Of a stretch of 18,282 nt of DNA, positions 6,477-14,398 are shown one piece after another; position 1 is the stretch's first letter; the number at the start of each line of letters is the position of its first letter. Below the pieces are notes generated by a model. That model worked only from the letters and a program-made list of their open reading frames with translations. It ran no database searches and was not told the DNA's origin. A program made the translations under genes and the position numbers. The DNA is taken from NCBI GenBank assembly GCA_002423665.1, contig DINJ01000180.1, positions 33,239 to 51,520 on the forward strand, read 5' to 3'. The DNA is from Bacteroidetes bacterium UBA5543. Its GTDB lineage: Bacteria > Bacteroidota > Bacteroidia > Chitinophagales > Chitinophagaceae.

Positions 6477-7484
6477 CTATTTGTCTTTATTCCTGTAGTA
6501 GTTAGCTAAGCATATAATATGTTTTCTTTCATTCCGATATCCACGGAAATATTTACAACGAATACAGTGGGTATCTATGTTCGCATAATACTCCCCGTTG
6601 AAATATTTGTTCTTTTCTGGGCAAGGACTCACATGTGATATGACTTTGGGTATCAGTTCGCCCGTTTTATTGTCTATATAATTTATGCTGTGGGTGTTTA
6701 TTGCTTTTAGATTCTTGAGATAAAATGCCTCTCTACTTTCTTTTCCCTTTTGCTGTTTTTTATCGTACTCTTTGTTGAGACGTTCAATTTTTTTTCGCTC
6801 TAATTCATATAATTTTCGTTCTTCGTCATTCTCTAGTAAGAACTCAGCTTTCCATTTGTCCCACTCTTTATCCCCAATTGGATTGTATATCCATCTCTTA
6901 TATTTTACGCCTGTAACAACCAGGTCTTTTAACATCTCAAGCTCGAAGTCATCTTTGAATTCGCTTAAATCAATTTCAATTACCGAAATGCCTTCAGCTA
7001 CTATTTTCTTGTATTTGTTTTCATCAATAAAATGTGTGACGGCAATTTCAACGAGCAATTTCCTTTGCCCAATTTCTAATATTATATCAGGTACGAAATC
7101 ACTTACTTTTTTCTCTAGATAGACGTTGTGAACATCATAAGTTTTTTCAGAGATTAGTTGTACCTTATTCGGTAGGTCCAGGTATATATCTATATCCTCA
7201 AAAAACTCTTCTTCGTTGGTTACTTTGCTAAATTCTGGTATGGTAAATTTTTGTTCCTGAGCGATAATTTCTTTTGCTGCGAGGTGTAAAGCGGTTTGAA
7301 CTGCATGTTTACATTCCGGTGATTTGTAATGCGCAAAATGATGATTCTTTTTGTTGCCTTTCCTGGCAACAAGCATGGCACCACATGCAGAACATATACA
7401 ATTACAAGCCAATCCTCTTTCCTGAATATCTTGTATATGTACAAGTACTCCATCTTTCAGCCCGTAGGGTAATTTTATACTCAT
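6477..7484 (-). CDS. CoiA-like nuclease with zinc-binding ends
   Basis: About 335 aa from ATG 7484 (MSIKLPYGLKDG); the frame stays open to 7520, but the added residues are a hydrophobic run unlike the family. The N-terminus has a zinc-ribbon-like CSAC (31-34) followed by HHFAH (48-52) and C58, typical of CoiA-type proteins. A restriction-endonuclease-like core follows: DFVPDIILEIGQRKLLVEIAVTH with D133 and E146 as likely metal ligands. A charged coiled segment (about 225-255) and a C-terminal Cys group (CIRCKYF and a later Cys) complete it. CoiA was named for competence in Firmicutes, but many relatives lie in mobile islands without competence genes. Here it converges with the radical SAM operon and diverges from the MBL operon, so it is probably an independent defence or DNA-processing gene. 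No competence machinery is nearby. Confidence 0.75.
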   Translation of the reverse strand: MSIKLPYGLKDGVLVHIQDIQERGLACNCICSACGAMLVARKGNKKNHHFAHYKSPECKHAVQTALHLAAKEIIAQEQKFTIPEFSKVTNEEEFFEDIDIYLDLPNKVQLISEKTYDVHNVYLEKKVSDFVPDIILEIGQRKLLVEIAVTHFIDENKYKKIVAEGISVIEIDLSEFKDDFELEMLKDLVVTGVKYKRWIYNPIGDKEWDKWKAEFLLENDEERKLYELERKKIERLNKEYDKKQQKGKESREAFYLKNLKAINTHSINYIDNKTGELIPKVISHVSPCPEKNKYFNGEYYANIDTHCIRCKYFRGYRNERKHIICLANYYRNKDK

Positions 7485-7563
7485 TGCTATAAATATCGTA
7501 AGAACTAAGCACTGAAGCAATTCGGAACTTGGTCACAAAGGCTGATATTTTGTCTCATTTAAA

Positions 7564-7581
7564 TACCGTCAAAAGACGGTA
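7564..7581. repeat. Palindrome TACCGTC-AAAA-GACGGTA (copy 2)
   Basis: A perfect inverted repeat with 7-bp arms and an AAAA spacer, 80 bp upstream of the CoiA-like gene on one side and at the head of the MBL/E2-E1-JAB operon region on the other. The same block occurs at 3193-3210. Confidence 0.65.
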
Positions 7582-7632
7582 CTATTATATGCTTTTCTGA
7601 CAAAAAGATATATCAAGGGCCAATTGAATGAC

Positions 7633-7663
7633 AAATAGTCCATATGTGACACTTGGACTATTT
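7633..7663. repeat. Inverted repeat AAATAGTCCA / TGGACTATTT followed by T run
   Basis: Ten-base arms (7633-7642 and 7654-7663) with an 11-nt loop, then TTT and GTGGG on the plus strand. It has the form of a weak, GC-poor terminator or of an operator ahead of the MBL operon. A TATTTTTTG sequence overlapping the right arm resembles a -7 box with one extra base. Confidence 0.4.
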
Positions 7664-7694
7664 TTTGTGGGACAGTATTAATCAAACGAAACAA

Positions 7695-7844
7695 ATGACA
7701 CTCTACATTACACGAACTGAGTTCCATAATGATGTAATACCGGATGCAATAAAATCCCGAAGTGATAACTCTGAAGCTAATTCCTGGCTCTATCATGGGT
7801 TAACTAATATGGATAATGATTTGCCACATCCTGCCTGGGGGTAA
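7695..7844 (+). CDS. Possible 49-aa peptide upstream of the conjugation operon
   Basis: A short frame from ATG 7695 (MTLYITRTEFHNDVIPDAIK) to a stop at 7842-7844; the frame is open 14 codons further upstream. The sequence is polar with no signal peptide or membrane helix and ends in HPAWG. It precedes the MBL gene by 73 bp on the same strand. It is too short for a complete ubiquitin-like fold (about 70 residues or more), although it ends in Gly. It could be a leader peptide, a remnant, or non-coding. The gap 7485-7917 otherwise contains the two inverted repeats listed. Confidence 0.25.
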   Translation: MTLYITRTEFHNDVIPDAIKSRSDNSEANSWLYHGLTNMDNDLPHPAWG

Positions 7845-7917
7845 CTAATTAATTTCTTGCTTCTATACGCCAAGCTGGTAAATAAACTATATCTAGTAAA
7901 TATTTAATTGAATAAAA

Positions 7918-9009
7918 ATGACAATTGCAGAAAAAGTAATAAAGCCGACTAAGGCTAAGATTTTCAGAACTGTATTTCTATATACAGGACAAGGTGAGTC
8001 CATTTTAATGGTAATACCGACAGGTGACTCAGTATCAGACTACATGTATGTATTAGTGGACTCAGATCGTGACTTGGAGCCTAATGAAATAGATTTAGTT
8101 TCCATGTTTAAAGATTTGTTCAAATCTTCAGAAAAGCTTTCAACGTTTATAAATACGCATCCTCATAAGGACCATATGGGCGGAATAAAGGAGGTCTACG
8201 ATGAGATCAAATTTGATGAGGTGTGGCATTCAAACCATCGGCCTGGCGGAAAGCATGATAGTGCTTATAAAGACTTTAAATACGTGCTTGAAAAAGTAGG
8301 TAAGGACAATGAGTACCATCTTTTGGCTACAAAGAAAGAGAACACAATAGACTCCAGTGACGGGAAAGAAAAAACTAAGAAATTAGGACTTGTAGATTAT
8401 CAAGTGCTATCACCCGATGAATATTTATGTGATGAAATTGACGAAGGGAATGCTGATGAGCGTAATAAGCGTATCCATGAGCAATGTGGAGTAATCAAAT
8501 TCACCTATGGCTCTAACGCTAAAAGCATTATGATAACGGGAGACTCGGATAAAACAGCTTGGAAAGACCATATAACAGACACATATAAAAAGGATTTGCC
8601 CTCTCATGTGTTAAGTGCAAGTCATCACGGTTCCCGTACTTTTTTCAAAAATGATGAGGACGACAAAGATATTTATGAAGCCCATATAGAAGAAATAAGT
8701 CCTGATTATGTTATTATAAGTGCCCCTAAGCAAAAAGATAGCCCTCATGGCCACCCTCATAATGATGCGATGGATTTATATAAAAAACACGTAACTGACG
8801 AGGATAATATTTTACATCTCGGGTCTCAACCATATTCCGTCATTGTTGACATTGATGACAAAGGAAATCTGTCTGTAAAGACAGATACAGAATTGATTGA
8901 AGAGTATGGCTACAAGGAGGAGGAGGATGACGGCGGGAAAAGCGACAGTAGTTCTCGCGCATATGTCGTTAGCAGAACAACAAGGATAGATAAACAACCA
9001 ATGGGCTAA
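7918..9009 (+). CDS. Metallo-beta-lactamase-fold hydrolase with flexible Gly-ending tail
   Basis: A 363-aa MBL-fold protein. The zinc motif HPHKDH (H81, H83, D85, H86) is intact; later ligands are ITGDSD (208-211) and the ASHHGS strand (235-239), with HGHPHN at 277-282. It lacks a signal peptide, so it is cytosolic. MBL-fold proteins of this ComEC-like style are hydrolases, commonly of phosphoester bonds. After the domain, residues about 334-363 are a disordered acidic/Ser/Gly linker (EEEDDGGKSDSSS) and a short basic tail ending DKQPMG. It is the first gene of a four-gene operon, 2 nt before the E2-E1-JAB gene. The exposed tail ending in Gly next to an E1/E2 enzyme, with no ubiquitin-like gene present, suggests this protein may be the one conjugated. 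The fold is certain from motifs; the substrate and conjugation are inference. Confidence 0.88.
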   Translation: MTIAEKVIKPTKAKIFRTVFLYTGQGESILMVIPTGDSVSDYMYVLVDSDRDLEPNEIDLVSMFKDLFKSSEKLSTFINTHPHKDHMGGIKEVYDEIKFDEVWHSNHRPGGKHDSAYKDFKYVLEKVGKDNEYHLLATKKENTIDSSDGKEKTKKLGLVDYQVLSPDEYLCDEIDEGNADERNKRIHEQCGVIKFTYGSNAKSIMITGDSDKTAWKDHITDTYKKDLPSHVLSASHHGSRTFFKNDEDDKDIYEAHIEEISPDYVIISAPKQKDSPHGHPHNDAMDLYKKHVTDEDNILHLGSQPYSVIVDIDDKGNLSVKTDTELIEEYGYKEEEDDGGKSDSSSRAYVVSRTTRIDKQPMG

Positions 9010-9011
9010 AT

Positions 9012-11354
9012 ATGATTCAGTGGTTTAAAAAACATCCGACATTTCTTGTCGCGGAAAGCAAAGCACTTGCAAAAAGTGGTAACTATAAAGAATTGCTCCA
9101 AAAACGGGATTCATTCTTTGTCTCTCATGGGAATATATTGGTCAGGTATAATGGGCTTCAGAAACATCCCATACTGGTTTTTTATCTAAACTCGACGCCT
9201 TATTCAATTCCAGAGATTTACCCATTGTCACGACAGCTTACAGACGCAGAGGTGGAAAGTATTGCTTCAAAAGGGCAAACAGAAATTCCAGTTAACGCCA
9301 TCAAACATTACTACGAATACAGGCACCAAAATGGTAATGGTGCACTTTGTATCCTGGAGCAGGATAATTTAGATACAGGGTCTGAATTTTATACTATTGA
9401 AACTATACTTAACAGGGTTAGGGAATGGTATGAAGCTCATATCACTGGGGAATTCCCCCCTGATAGTGAGGAGATTGAACTTTTTGCGCACTTCAATAAT
9501 ATAAATCAAGATTTAAAAATTATTTACTCTAAAGAGTTTTTAAATAATGGGATTTATGAAGGTGATTTTATTGCTGCAGCCGTAAGTCATGTAACGGGTA
9601 ATCAGGATTACCCTATGGGTGTTTATCTCGGTGTACGTTTAAGCGGGGTAAATAATGCAGGAATTTTCGTAGAAGATTCAGAAAAAATTCATAGTCATTT
9701 AAAGGAAGATGGATTCAATACTGCTTTAGATTTTGAGACAAAGAAGGATTTATTGGAAAGATATTGTGATGAAGGGAAATATCTAACCGGTTGCTGGTTC
9801 GACATTGAAGCTGAACCAAGACCGTTTAAAAGTTTTACCCAGTTGATAGAATTGATTGGCAATGGGGAATATGAATCTGGACTTGTACGCTTAAGTAAAT
9901 ACTGCACACTCCCGATAAAACAACTCGCACCGACATTAACTATTGCTGTTAGGTATAAAAACCGAAGACAGGAATATGAATTTCAAATGTTCACAGTTCA
10001 TAAGAACGCGCAGTCTGGAAACGTTATTATTGGCACAGATGATCTTGAGTCGGTTCGAACAGGCGTAAAAGACTATGAAGAGGTAAAGGCAGTACGGTGT
10101 GAAAAGTTTACAGATGATACTTATTTCCAACGGAATAGCAAACGTGCTGACAGGCAAATATTATCTAAGAAGATTGTCAATATCATAGGCGCTGGTGCAA
10201 TTGGTTCCGAGGTTGCAGACATTCTTGCTAAAGCCGGGGTTGGGCATATGATTCTCGTTGATAGTCAAGTAATGGATGCTCATAACTCGGTCAGACATTT
10301 AGTAGGAATGGATGCTACGGGTGTTCAGAAAGTAGAGGCCGTCAAATCTGTACTGGAAAAACACAACCCATTCATAATAGTACAGCCAGTAGCAACAAAT
10401 ATAAAAACCATAGAAATAGGATATCATTTGCCAGATAAATCAATTTCAATAAGCAGTATTGCTGACGATAATATTGAGGGCTTCTTAAATGAACAAGCAG
10501 TATTATACAATAAGACTGTATACTATATTCGTGCTTTAAGGGGAGGCAAAACGGGTAGGATATTCAGAGTAATTCCAGGGAAAGATGCTTGTTTTTACTG
10601 TCTACAGTTGCATAGGGATGATGGTCAATATTTTATAGACATACCTGCGGATAGTGATTTTCCTACATTACAAAACGAATGCAATAATCCTATTCGTCCA
10701 GCCAGCGCAGCCGATTTAAAACTAATTGCAGCATTAGGTTCTGGAATAATAATCAAACAACTACAAAATAACTCAGACGAAAATCATTGGATATGGTCAA
10801 CCGAAGGAATTGACGGTACGCCGATTAATGAGCCTTATAAATTGTATCAACAGATTATTCCTATACATGCGGAATGTCCTTTCTGCAATGATAAGAACCC
10901 TGTTAAGGTTGAAATAAATGAAAATCTACTTGCACAATTATCCAGTTGGGTTATTGCAAAGTCTGGAATTGAAACAGGTGGAGTGCTTGCGGGTTTTATT
11001 GAAGGGGATACTTATTACATTACTCATGCATCAGATGCAGGACCTAATGCCATAGAAACCCCAAATAAGTTTGAGAAAGATATAGAATACTGTCAAAATT
11101 TCCTAGATGAGTTATATCAAAAATATGGGGAAAAAGCCCGTTATATTGGAGAATGGCACTCGCATCCGGGTTCAGATAATACCCCAAGTACTACTGATTT
11201 GGACAGCTTGCACAATATTGCAAATCAAAAGAATTATCTAATAGATAAACCGATAATGATGATATTTTCAGCTACTGGAGACCCTGCTTGCACTGCTCAT
11301 CCAGCCGGAAAAAGGTTTTATTCAGTGCCATTAAAGAGTATAAGCCAAGGTTGA
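9012..11354 (+). CDS. E2-E1-JAB triple-fusion ubiquitin-like conjugation/deconjugation protein
   Basis: A 780-aa fusion. Residues 1-150 look E2-like: a strand pair (ILVRYNG, ILVFYLN), then HQNGNGALC with C113 as likely catalytic Cys. Residues about 160-375 are an extra domain I cannot name. Residues 380-640 are a ThiF/E1 adenylation domain: GAGAIG (393-398), VDSQVMDAHNSVRH with D417, N425 and R428, two CxxC pairs (C527/C530, C622/C625) that probably hold zinc, and a candidate E1 Cys in NEC (C557) before the PASAADL helix. The C-terminus (640-780) is a JAB/JAMM peptidase: IETGG (E654) and HSHP-x6-S-x2-D (H716, H718, S726, D729), the canonical zinc set. It should activate a protein C-terminus, transfer it to a target and also remove it, all in one chain. 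No separate E1, E2 or Ubl gene is nearby. The tail ends in QG. Confidence 0.92.
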   Translation: MIQWFKKHPTFLVAESKALAKSGNYKELLQKRDSFFVSHGNILVRYNGLQKHPILVFYLNSTPYSIPEIYPLSRQLTDAEVESIASKGQTEIPVNAIKHYYEYRHQNGNGALCILEQDNLDTGSEFYTIETILNRVREWYEAHITGEFPPDSEEIELFAHFNNINQDLKIIYSKEFLNNGIYEGDFIAAAVSHVTGNQDYPMGVYLGVRLSGVNNAGIFVEDSEKIHSHLKEDGFNTALDFETKKDLLERYCDEGKYLTGCWFDIEAEPRPFKSFTQLIELIGNGEYESGLVRLSKYCTLPIKQLAPTLTIAVRYKNRRQEYEFQMFTVHKNAQSGNVIIGTDDLESVRTGVKDYEEVKAVRCEKFTDDTYFQRNSKRADRQILSKKIVNIIGAGAIGSEVADILAKAGVGHMILVDSQVMDAHNSVRHLVGMDATGVQKVEAVKSVLEKHNPFIIVQPVATNIKTIEIGYHLPDKSISISSIADDNIEGFLNEQAVLYNKTVYYIRALRGGKTGRIFRVIPGKDACFYCLQLHRDDGQYFIDIPADSDFPTLQNECNNPIRPASAADLKLIAALGSGIIIKQLQNNSDENHWIWSTEGIDGTPINEPYKLYQQIIPIHAECPFCNDKNPVKVEINENLLAQLSSWVIAKSGIETGGVLAGFIEGDTYYITHASDAGPNAIETPNKFEKDIEYCQNFLDELYQKYGEKARYIGEWHSHPGSDNTPSTTDLDSLHNIANQKNYLIDKPIMMIFSATGDPACTAHPAGKRFYSVPLKSISQG

Positions 11355-11379
11355 AATAATATTTAAAAAGGAAAACCGT

Positions 11380-12405
11380 ATGTCCAAAATACACTTCTTA
11401 AATGTTCTAGAGGGCGATTGTAATATTATAGAGCATGACTCTGGTAGAGTAACTGTAATAGATGTAAGTAACGCATCTAATGATATACAAACGATTCAAG
11501 AACAATTTGTGCGAGAGTCTGCAGCAAGAGCCGAAATGCTACAACGGACAAAAGTTCCCATTGGCAAAAAAGATTATTATCAAAAGAGAGAGCCTGATAA
11601 TCCCATTTCGTATCTTAAGAACTTAAATGTACAAAGTATATTTAGGTTTATTATTACACACCCAGACATGGATCATCTTGATGGCATACGGGATTTATAC
11701 GAAGATTTTACAATTACGAATACATGGGATACCAATAATACAAAGACTTGTGACATGGCAAACTTTGGAGGCGGATACAACCCAGAAGATTGGATTTTTT
11801 ACGAGAGACTACGTGCTGGTAAATTTACAGATACAAAACGCATGTCAATATATTCAGCTGAAAGCAGAGACTACTGGAACGCTGACAATATACATGTTTT
11901 AGCACCAACACCTGAGCTCTTAAAGTATGCGAATGATATTGAAGACTGGAATGATTCATCATATGTACTGTTATATACACCGCCAAAAAAGGGAGGTGGA
12001 TATTGGAAAATTCTGTTCGCTGGCGATAGTCATGATAGGAGCTGGGATTATATTATAAAAAATTACAGTGCAGTCATTAAAAATGTTGATGTACTTATGG
12101 CACCCCATCATGGCCGGGATTCAGGCAGAAATTATGACTTTTTAAATGTTGTAAAACCCAAAGTCACGTTATTTGGCAATGCAAGTTCACAACACTTGGC
12201 ATATAGTCAATATCCTGAAACAAGGATTACAAACAATCAGGCGGGATATATTGTGATGGACATCGGCGAAAATTCAATCACCTTTTATGTTAAGAATCTA
12301 GCATTCGCTAATGACTTTAGGAATAATCCTAAAAGGAATTGGGGTAATGCTCATTGGAGTGCTGAGCATAATGGTTACTATCTTTGTTCACTGAATGCAA
12401 AATAG
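11380..12405 (+). CDS. ComEC-like metallo-beta-lactamase-fold hydrolase
   Basis: A 341-aa cytosolic MBL-fold protein. It begins IHFLNVLEGDCNIIE, the typical first strand of ComEC-type hydrolases (usually LNVGxGD). The metal motif reads HPDMDH (H94, D96, D98, H99), with Asp in the place of the second His; this HPDxDH form is the normal one in ComEC nuclease domains. Further ligands are FAGDSHD (214-219) and APHHGRDS (242-248). An insert at about 36-80 is peculiar to it. It is 25 nt after the E2-E1-JAB gene and followed after 9 nt by the membrane protein. ComEC relatives degrade DNA or nucleotides, so nucleic acid or a nucleotide signal is the likely substrate. It differs from the first MBL of the operon in motif, size and lack of a Gly tail, so the two are not simple duplicates. 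Confidence 0.85.
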   Translation: MSKIHFLNVLEGDCNIIEHDSGRVTVIDVSNASNDIQTIQEQFVRESAARAEMLQRTKVPIGKKDYYQKREPDNPISYLKNLNVQSIFRFIITHPDMDHLDGIRDLYEDFTITNTWDTNNTKTCDMANFGGGYNPEDWIFYERLRAGKFTDTKRMSIYSAESRDYWNADNIHVLAPTPELLKYANDIEDWNDSSYVLLYTPPKKGGGYWKILFAGDSHDRSWDYIIKNYSAVIKNVDVLMAPHHGRDSGRNYDFLNVVKPKVTLFGNASSQHLAYSQYPETRITNNQAGYIVMDIGENSITFYVKNLAFANDFRNNPKRNWGNAHWSAEHNGYYLCSLNAK

Positions 12406-12414
12406 AGTATTAAA

Positions 12415-12990
12415 ATGAACTTTAAAGCATATGATATACTGTCTTCGTTAGTTCCAGGTTTTTTGCTACTAATCGTTCTGCTCAATTTCTTTGAAATTAG
12501 CTATAATAATAGCCATGTTGTAGCCTATACTGCTGTTGCTTTCCTTTTGGGCTACCTAATGAATGCTATATCAAGTTGGGCTGAGGATATTTATTATTGG
12601 TCTTGGGGAGGCAAGCCTTCATCAAAGTTATTAGAGGGCAAAAGTATTTGGAAAGTAAAATTTTATCACGGATCACACGCGCGAAATTTGTTGCAGCAAG
12701 AAACTACTGCCAGTAGCAACTCATCTTCGGATGAGCTTTTTACAATTGCAATGCGCCATGCTAACGGAAATGCAAGAGTTGATGACTTCAATTCTATGTA
12801 CGCTTTTGCAAGAGTACTATTGACTACTGTAATTGTTGCAGGTTTATTTTTTGTGATGCGTAATTATACAGATTGGAGATACTATTTCATATTTGTTCTT
12901 GCATTGGTGATAGTTTGGCTAAGGTGTAAGCAACGTGCCTATTATTATGCGAGAGAAGTTTTGAATGTATATCTTAAGTCAAAAGCTTAA
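12415..12990 (+). CDS. Membrane protein closing the conjugation operon
   Basis: A 191-aa protein with four likely membrane helices: LVPGFLLLIVLLNFF (about 12-27), VVAYTAVAFLLGYLM (35-50), VLLTTVIVAGLFFVM (133-148) and YYFIFVLALVIVWL (154-168). Helices 2 and 3 are separated by a polar loop of about 80 residues that contains HARNLLQQE, an Asn/Ser-rich stretch and ARVDDFNSMYAFAR. The opening YDILSSLVPGF is a pattern I associate with small membrane proteins found in anti-phage operons, but I cannot name a family. It starts 9 nt after the second MBL gene, so it is co-transcribed. As the only membrane protein of the operon it is the natural candidate for the effector that harms the cell envelope or anchors the complex. 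That role is inferred from context only. Confidence 0.8.
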   Translation: MNFKAYDILSSLVPGFLLLIVLLNFFEISYNNSHVVAYTAVAFLLGYLMNAISSWAEDIYYWSWGGKPSSKLLEGKSIWKVKFYHGSHARNLLQQETTASSNSSSDELFTIAMRHANGNARVDDFNSMYAFARVLLTTVIVAGLFFVMRNYTDWRYYFIFVLALVIVWLRCKQRAYYYAREVLNVYLKSKA

Positions 12991-13005
12991 TTAAGCTGGA
13001 AATCT

Positions 13006-14220
13006 TTAACCACCTATTACGGCATCAATGGCATCATCTGCAGATTGATGAATAAAGCTGGCTTGATAACCAATAGTCGTTTTAATGTCAGAATGCCTGT
13101 AAAGCTTTTGTAACATCTGAATAGGCACTTTGTCACCTGCAAGAGTTGCGAAAGTATGCCTGGCAATGTGCATTGACAATTTAGCTTTTATACCCGCTGC
13201 CTGGGCTACGTGTGTCCGTAATACCTTGTCGCAACGGCTGGCCGATAGATTGATTATCCTCTGTACGTTAAACTCGTCTTTGAAATCTTTTACCCTTTTC
13301 AATTCAGGAAAGACAAAATCATCGTCATTCTCTTTCAGATGCTCATATTTTGAAAGCAGGCTTAGGGCTTTCTCATGCATTTTTACCGAGCCAGCTTTCT
13401 TATTCTTTCCCATGGTATAATGTAGGCGCATTTCGTAGAAATCTGACCATCGTAAGCGGTACACGTCAGAAATGCGCATTCCGGCGAAATAGAAACTGAT
13501 TAACCACAGATTACGTGCATGATCATGTTCCGGGTTGTCAAGTTGCACAGCTTCCAGTTTTTCTAAGTCGGCTTTGCTAATGCCCACTTTTGTGCTTTCT
13601 GGGAACTTAATAGATATGCCGTCCTTACCGAATGGTGACATACTCCTTTCTATCACCTTATTTGTAATCGCATATCCGAAAACCGAACGGATAACCGCAA
13701 GATAATTTTGGACTGTTCTTTCACTTACTTTTCTTTCAGACCTTAGATAGGTCTTAAGGCGTTCAAGCAAACCTATAGTTACATCCGAAAATGCAATATT
13801 CTTCCCCTTTAAAAACTCTCTAAAATACTTGATGCGGGCATTATCGGCTGTATATTGGTTAAACTTGCCAGCTTTTTTCAGCCCCTCAAGATATTCATCA
13901 GCCAGGTCAAAGAACATTAAACCACCTTTGGGTTTGATTTTCTGTTTTACTGCCTCTGAAGTGATTTCTTTTGTTGTGGTTTTAGCTTCAAGCAATGTGC
14001 CATTGGCTTCGTTCAGGCGAGCGATGATAAGCGCATTTAAACGGGTCGAGTTAGGATATGATTTCCTGACACGTTGAGCCTGCTTATCCCAATCAGTTTC
14101 GCGGACATTATGCCCGATATGAATAAAGGATGATTTCCTGTCTTTTGTAATGCGGATAGCGAGAGGGTACGTACCGTCTTTGTTTATTTTCTTTCTAAGA
14201 ACTACTTTAATATCTGCCAA
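13006..14220 (-). CDS. Tyrosine recombinase (island integrase)
   Basis: A 404-aa site-specific recombinase of the Bacteroidetes mobile-element type. The N-terminus (MADIKVVLRKKINKDGTYPL) is an Arm-DNA-binding domain; a SAM-like core-binding domain spans about 100-195. The catalytic residues are all present: R249 in AGMRISD, a Lys near 272-274 in MGKNKK, HIARH (H351, R354), H376 in YRHSD, and the nucleophile Y385 in TTIGYQA. The start codon is TTG at 14220: two stop codons lie just upstream in frame, and no ATG matches the conserved N-terminus. It is transcribed away from the tRNA-Phe scar, 178 bp distant, with tandem repeats between that could be arm-type binding sites. It would cut and join DNA at the tRNA site. 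It converges with the membrane protein gene 15 bp away. Confidence 0.95.
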   Translation of the reverse strand: MADIKVVLRKKINKDGTYPLAIRITKDRKSSFIHIGHNVRETDWDKQAQRVRKSYPNSTRLNALIIARLNEANGTLLEAKTTTKEITSEAVKQKIKPKGGLMFFDLADEYLEGLKKAGKFNQYTADNARIKYFREFLKGKNIAFSDVTIGLLERLKTYLRSERKVSERTVQNYLAVIRSVFGYAITNKVIERSMSPFGKDGISIKFPESTKVGISKADLEKLEAVQLDNPEHDHARNLWLISFYFAGMRISDVYRLRWSDFYEMRLHYTMGKNKKAGSVKMHEKALSLLSKYEHLKENDDDFVFPELKRVKDFKDEFNVQRIINLSASRCDKVLRTHVAQAAGIKAKLSMHIARHTFATLAGDKVPIQMLQKLYRHSDIKTTIGYQASFIHQSADDAIDAVIGG

Positions 14221-14266
14221 AGTGAAAGATTTATTGTGTTATTACTTAAGTAAAGATAATAAATTT

Positions 14267-14287
14267 GGTACAACATAGGTACAACAT
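14267..14287 (+). repeat. Tandem GGTACAACAT repeat at 11-bp period
   Basis: GGTACAACAT occurs at 14267-14276 and 14278-14287, one helical turn apart, between the integrase start and the tRNA scar. This is the layout expected of arm-type integrase or excisionase binding sites. It may also lie in the integrase promoter and autoregulate it. Confidence 0.6.
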
Positions 14288-14398
14288 TTTCTGTTTTTCT
14301 ATGGTATCACCTGAACTCAAGAACTATTGCAATTCAGTATTAACAGCACTTTCAGATAATTCTTATTCCATGTCGTATCATGTAAAACCAGTTTTTTC

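Noticed and set aside
7485..7520. Twelve-residue N-terminal extension of the CoiA-like protein
   Set aside because: The extra hydrophobic residues (MLQCLVLTIFIA) would be unusual before the conserved MSIKLPYG start.
7918..12990. Type II CBASS locus
   Set aside because: E1/E2 and JAB domains are present, but no CD-NTase gene and no known CBASS effector; the domains are fused in one chain and the partners are MBL proteins.
14161..14180. Further copy of the TACCGTC island repeat
   Set aside because: TACCGTC near 14171 lies inside the integrase coding sequence and has no second arm; chance match.
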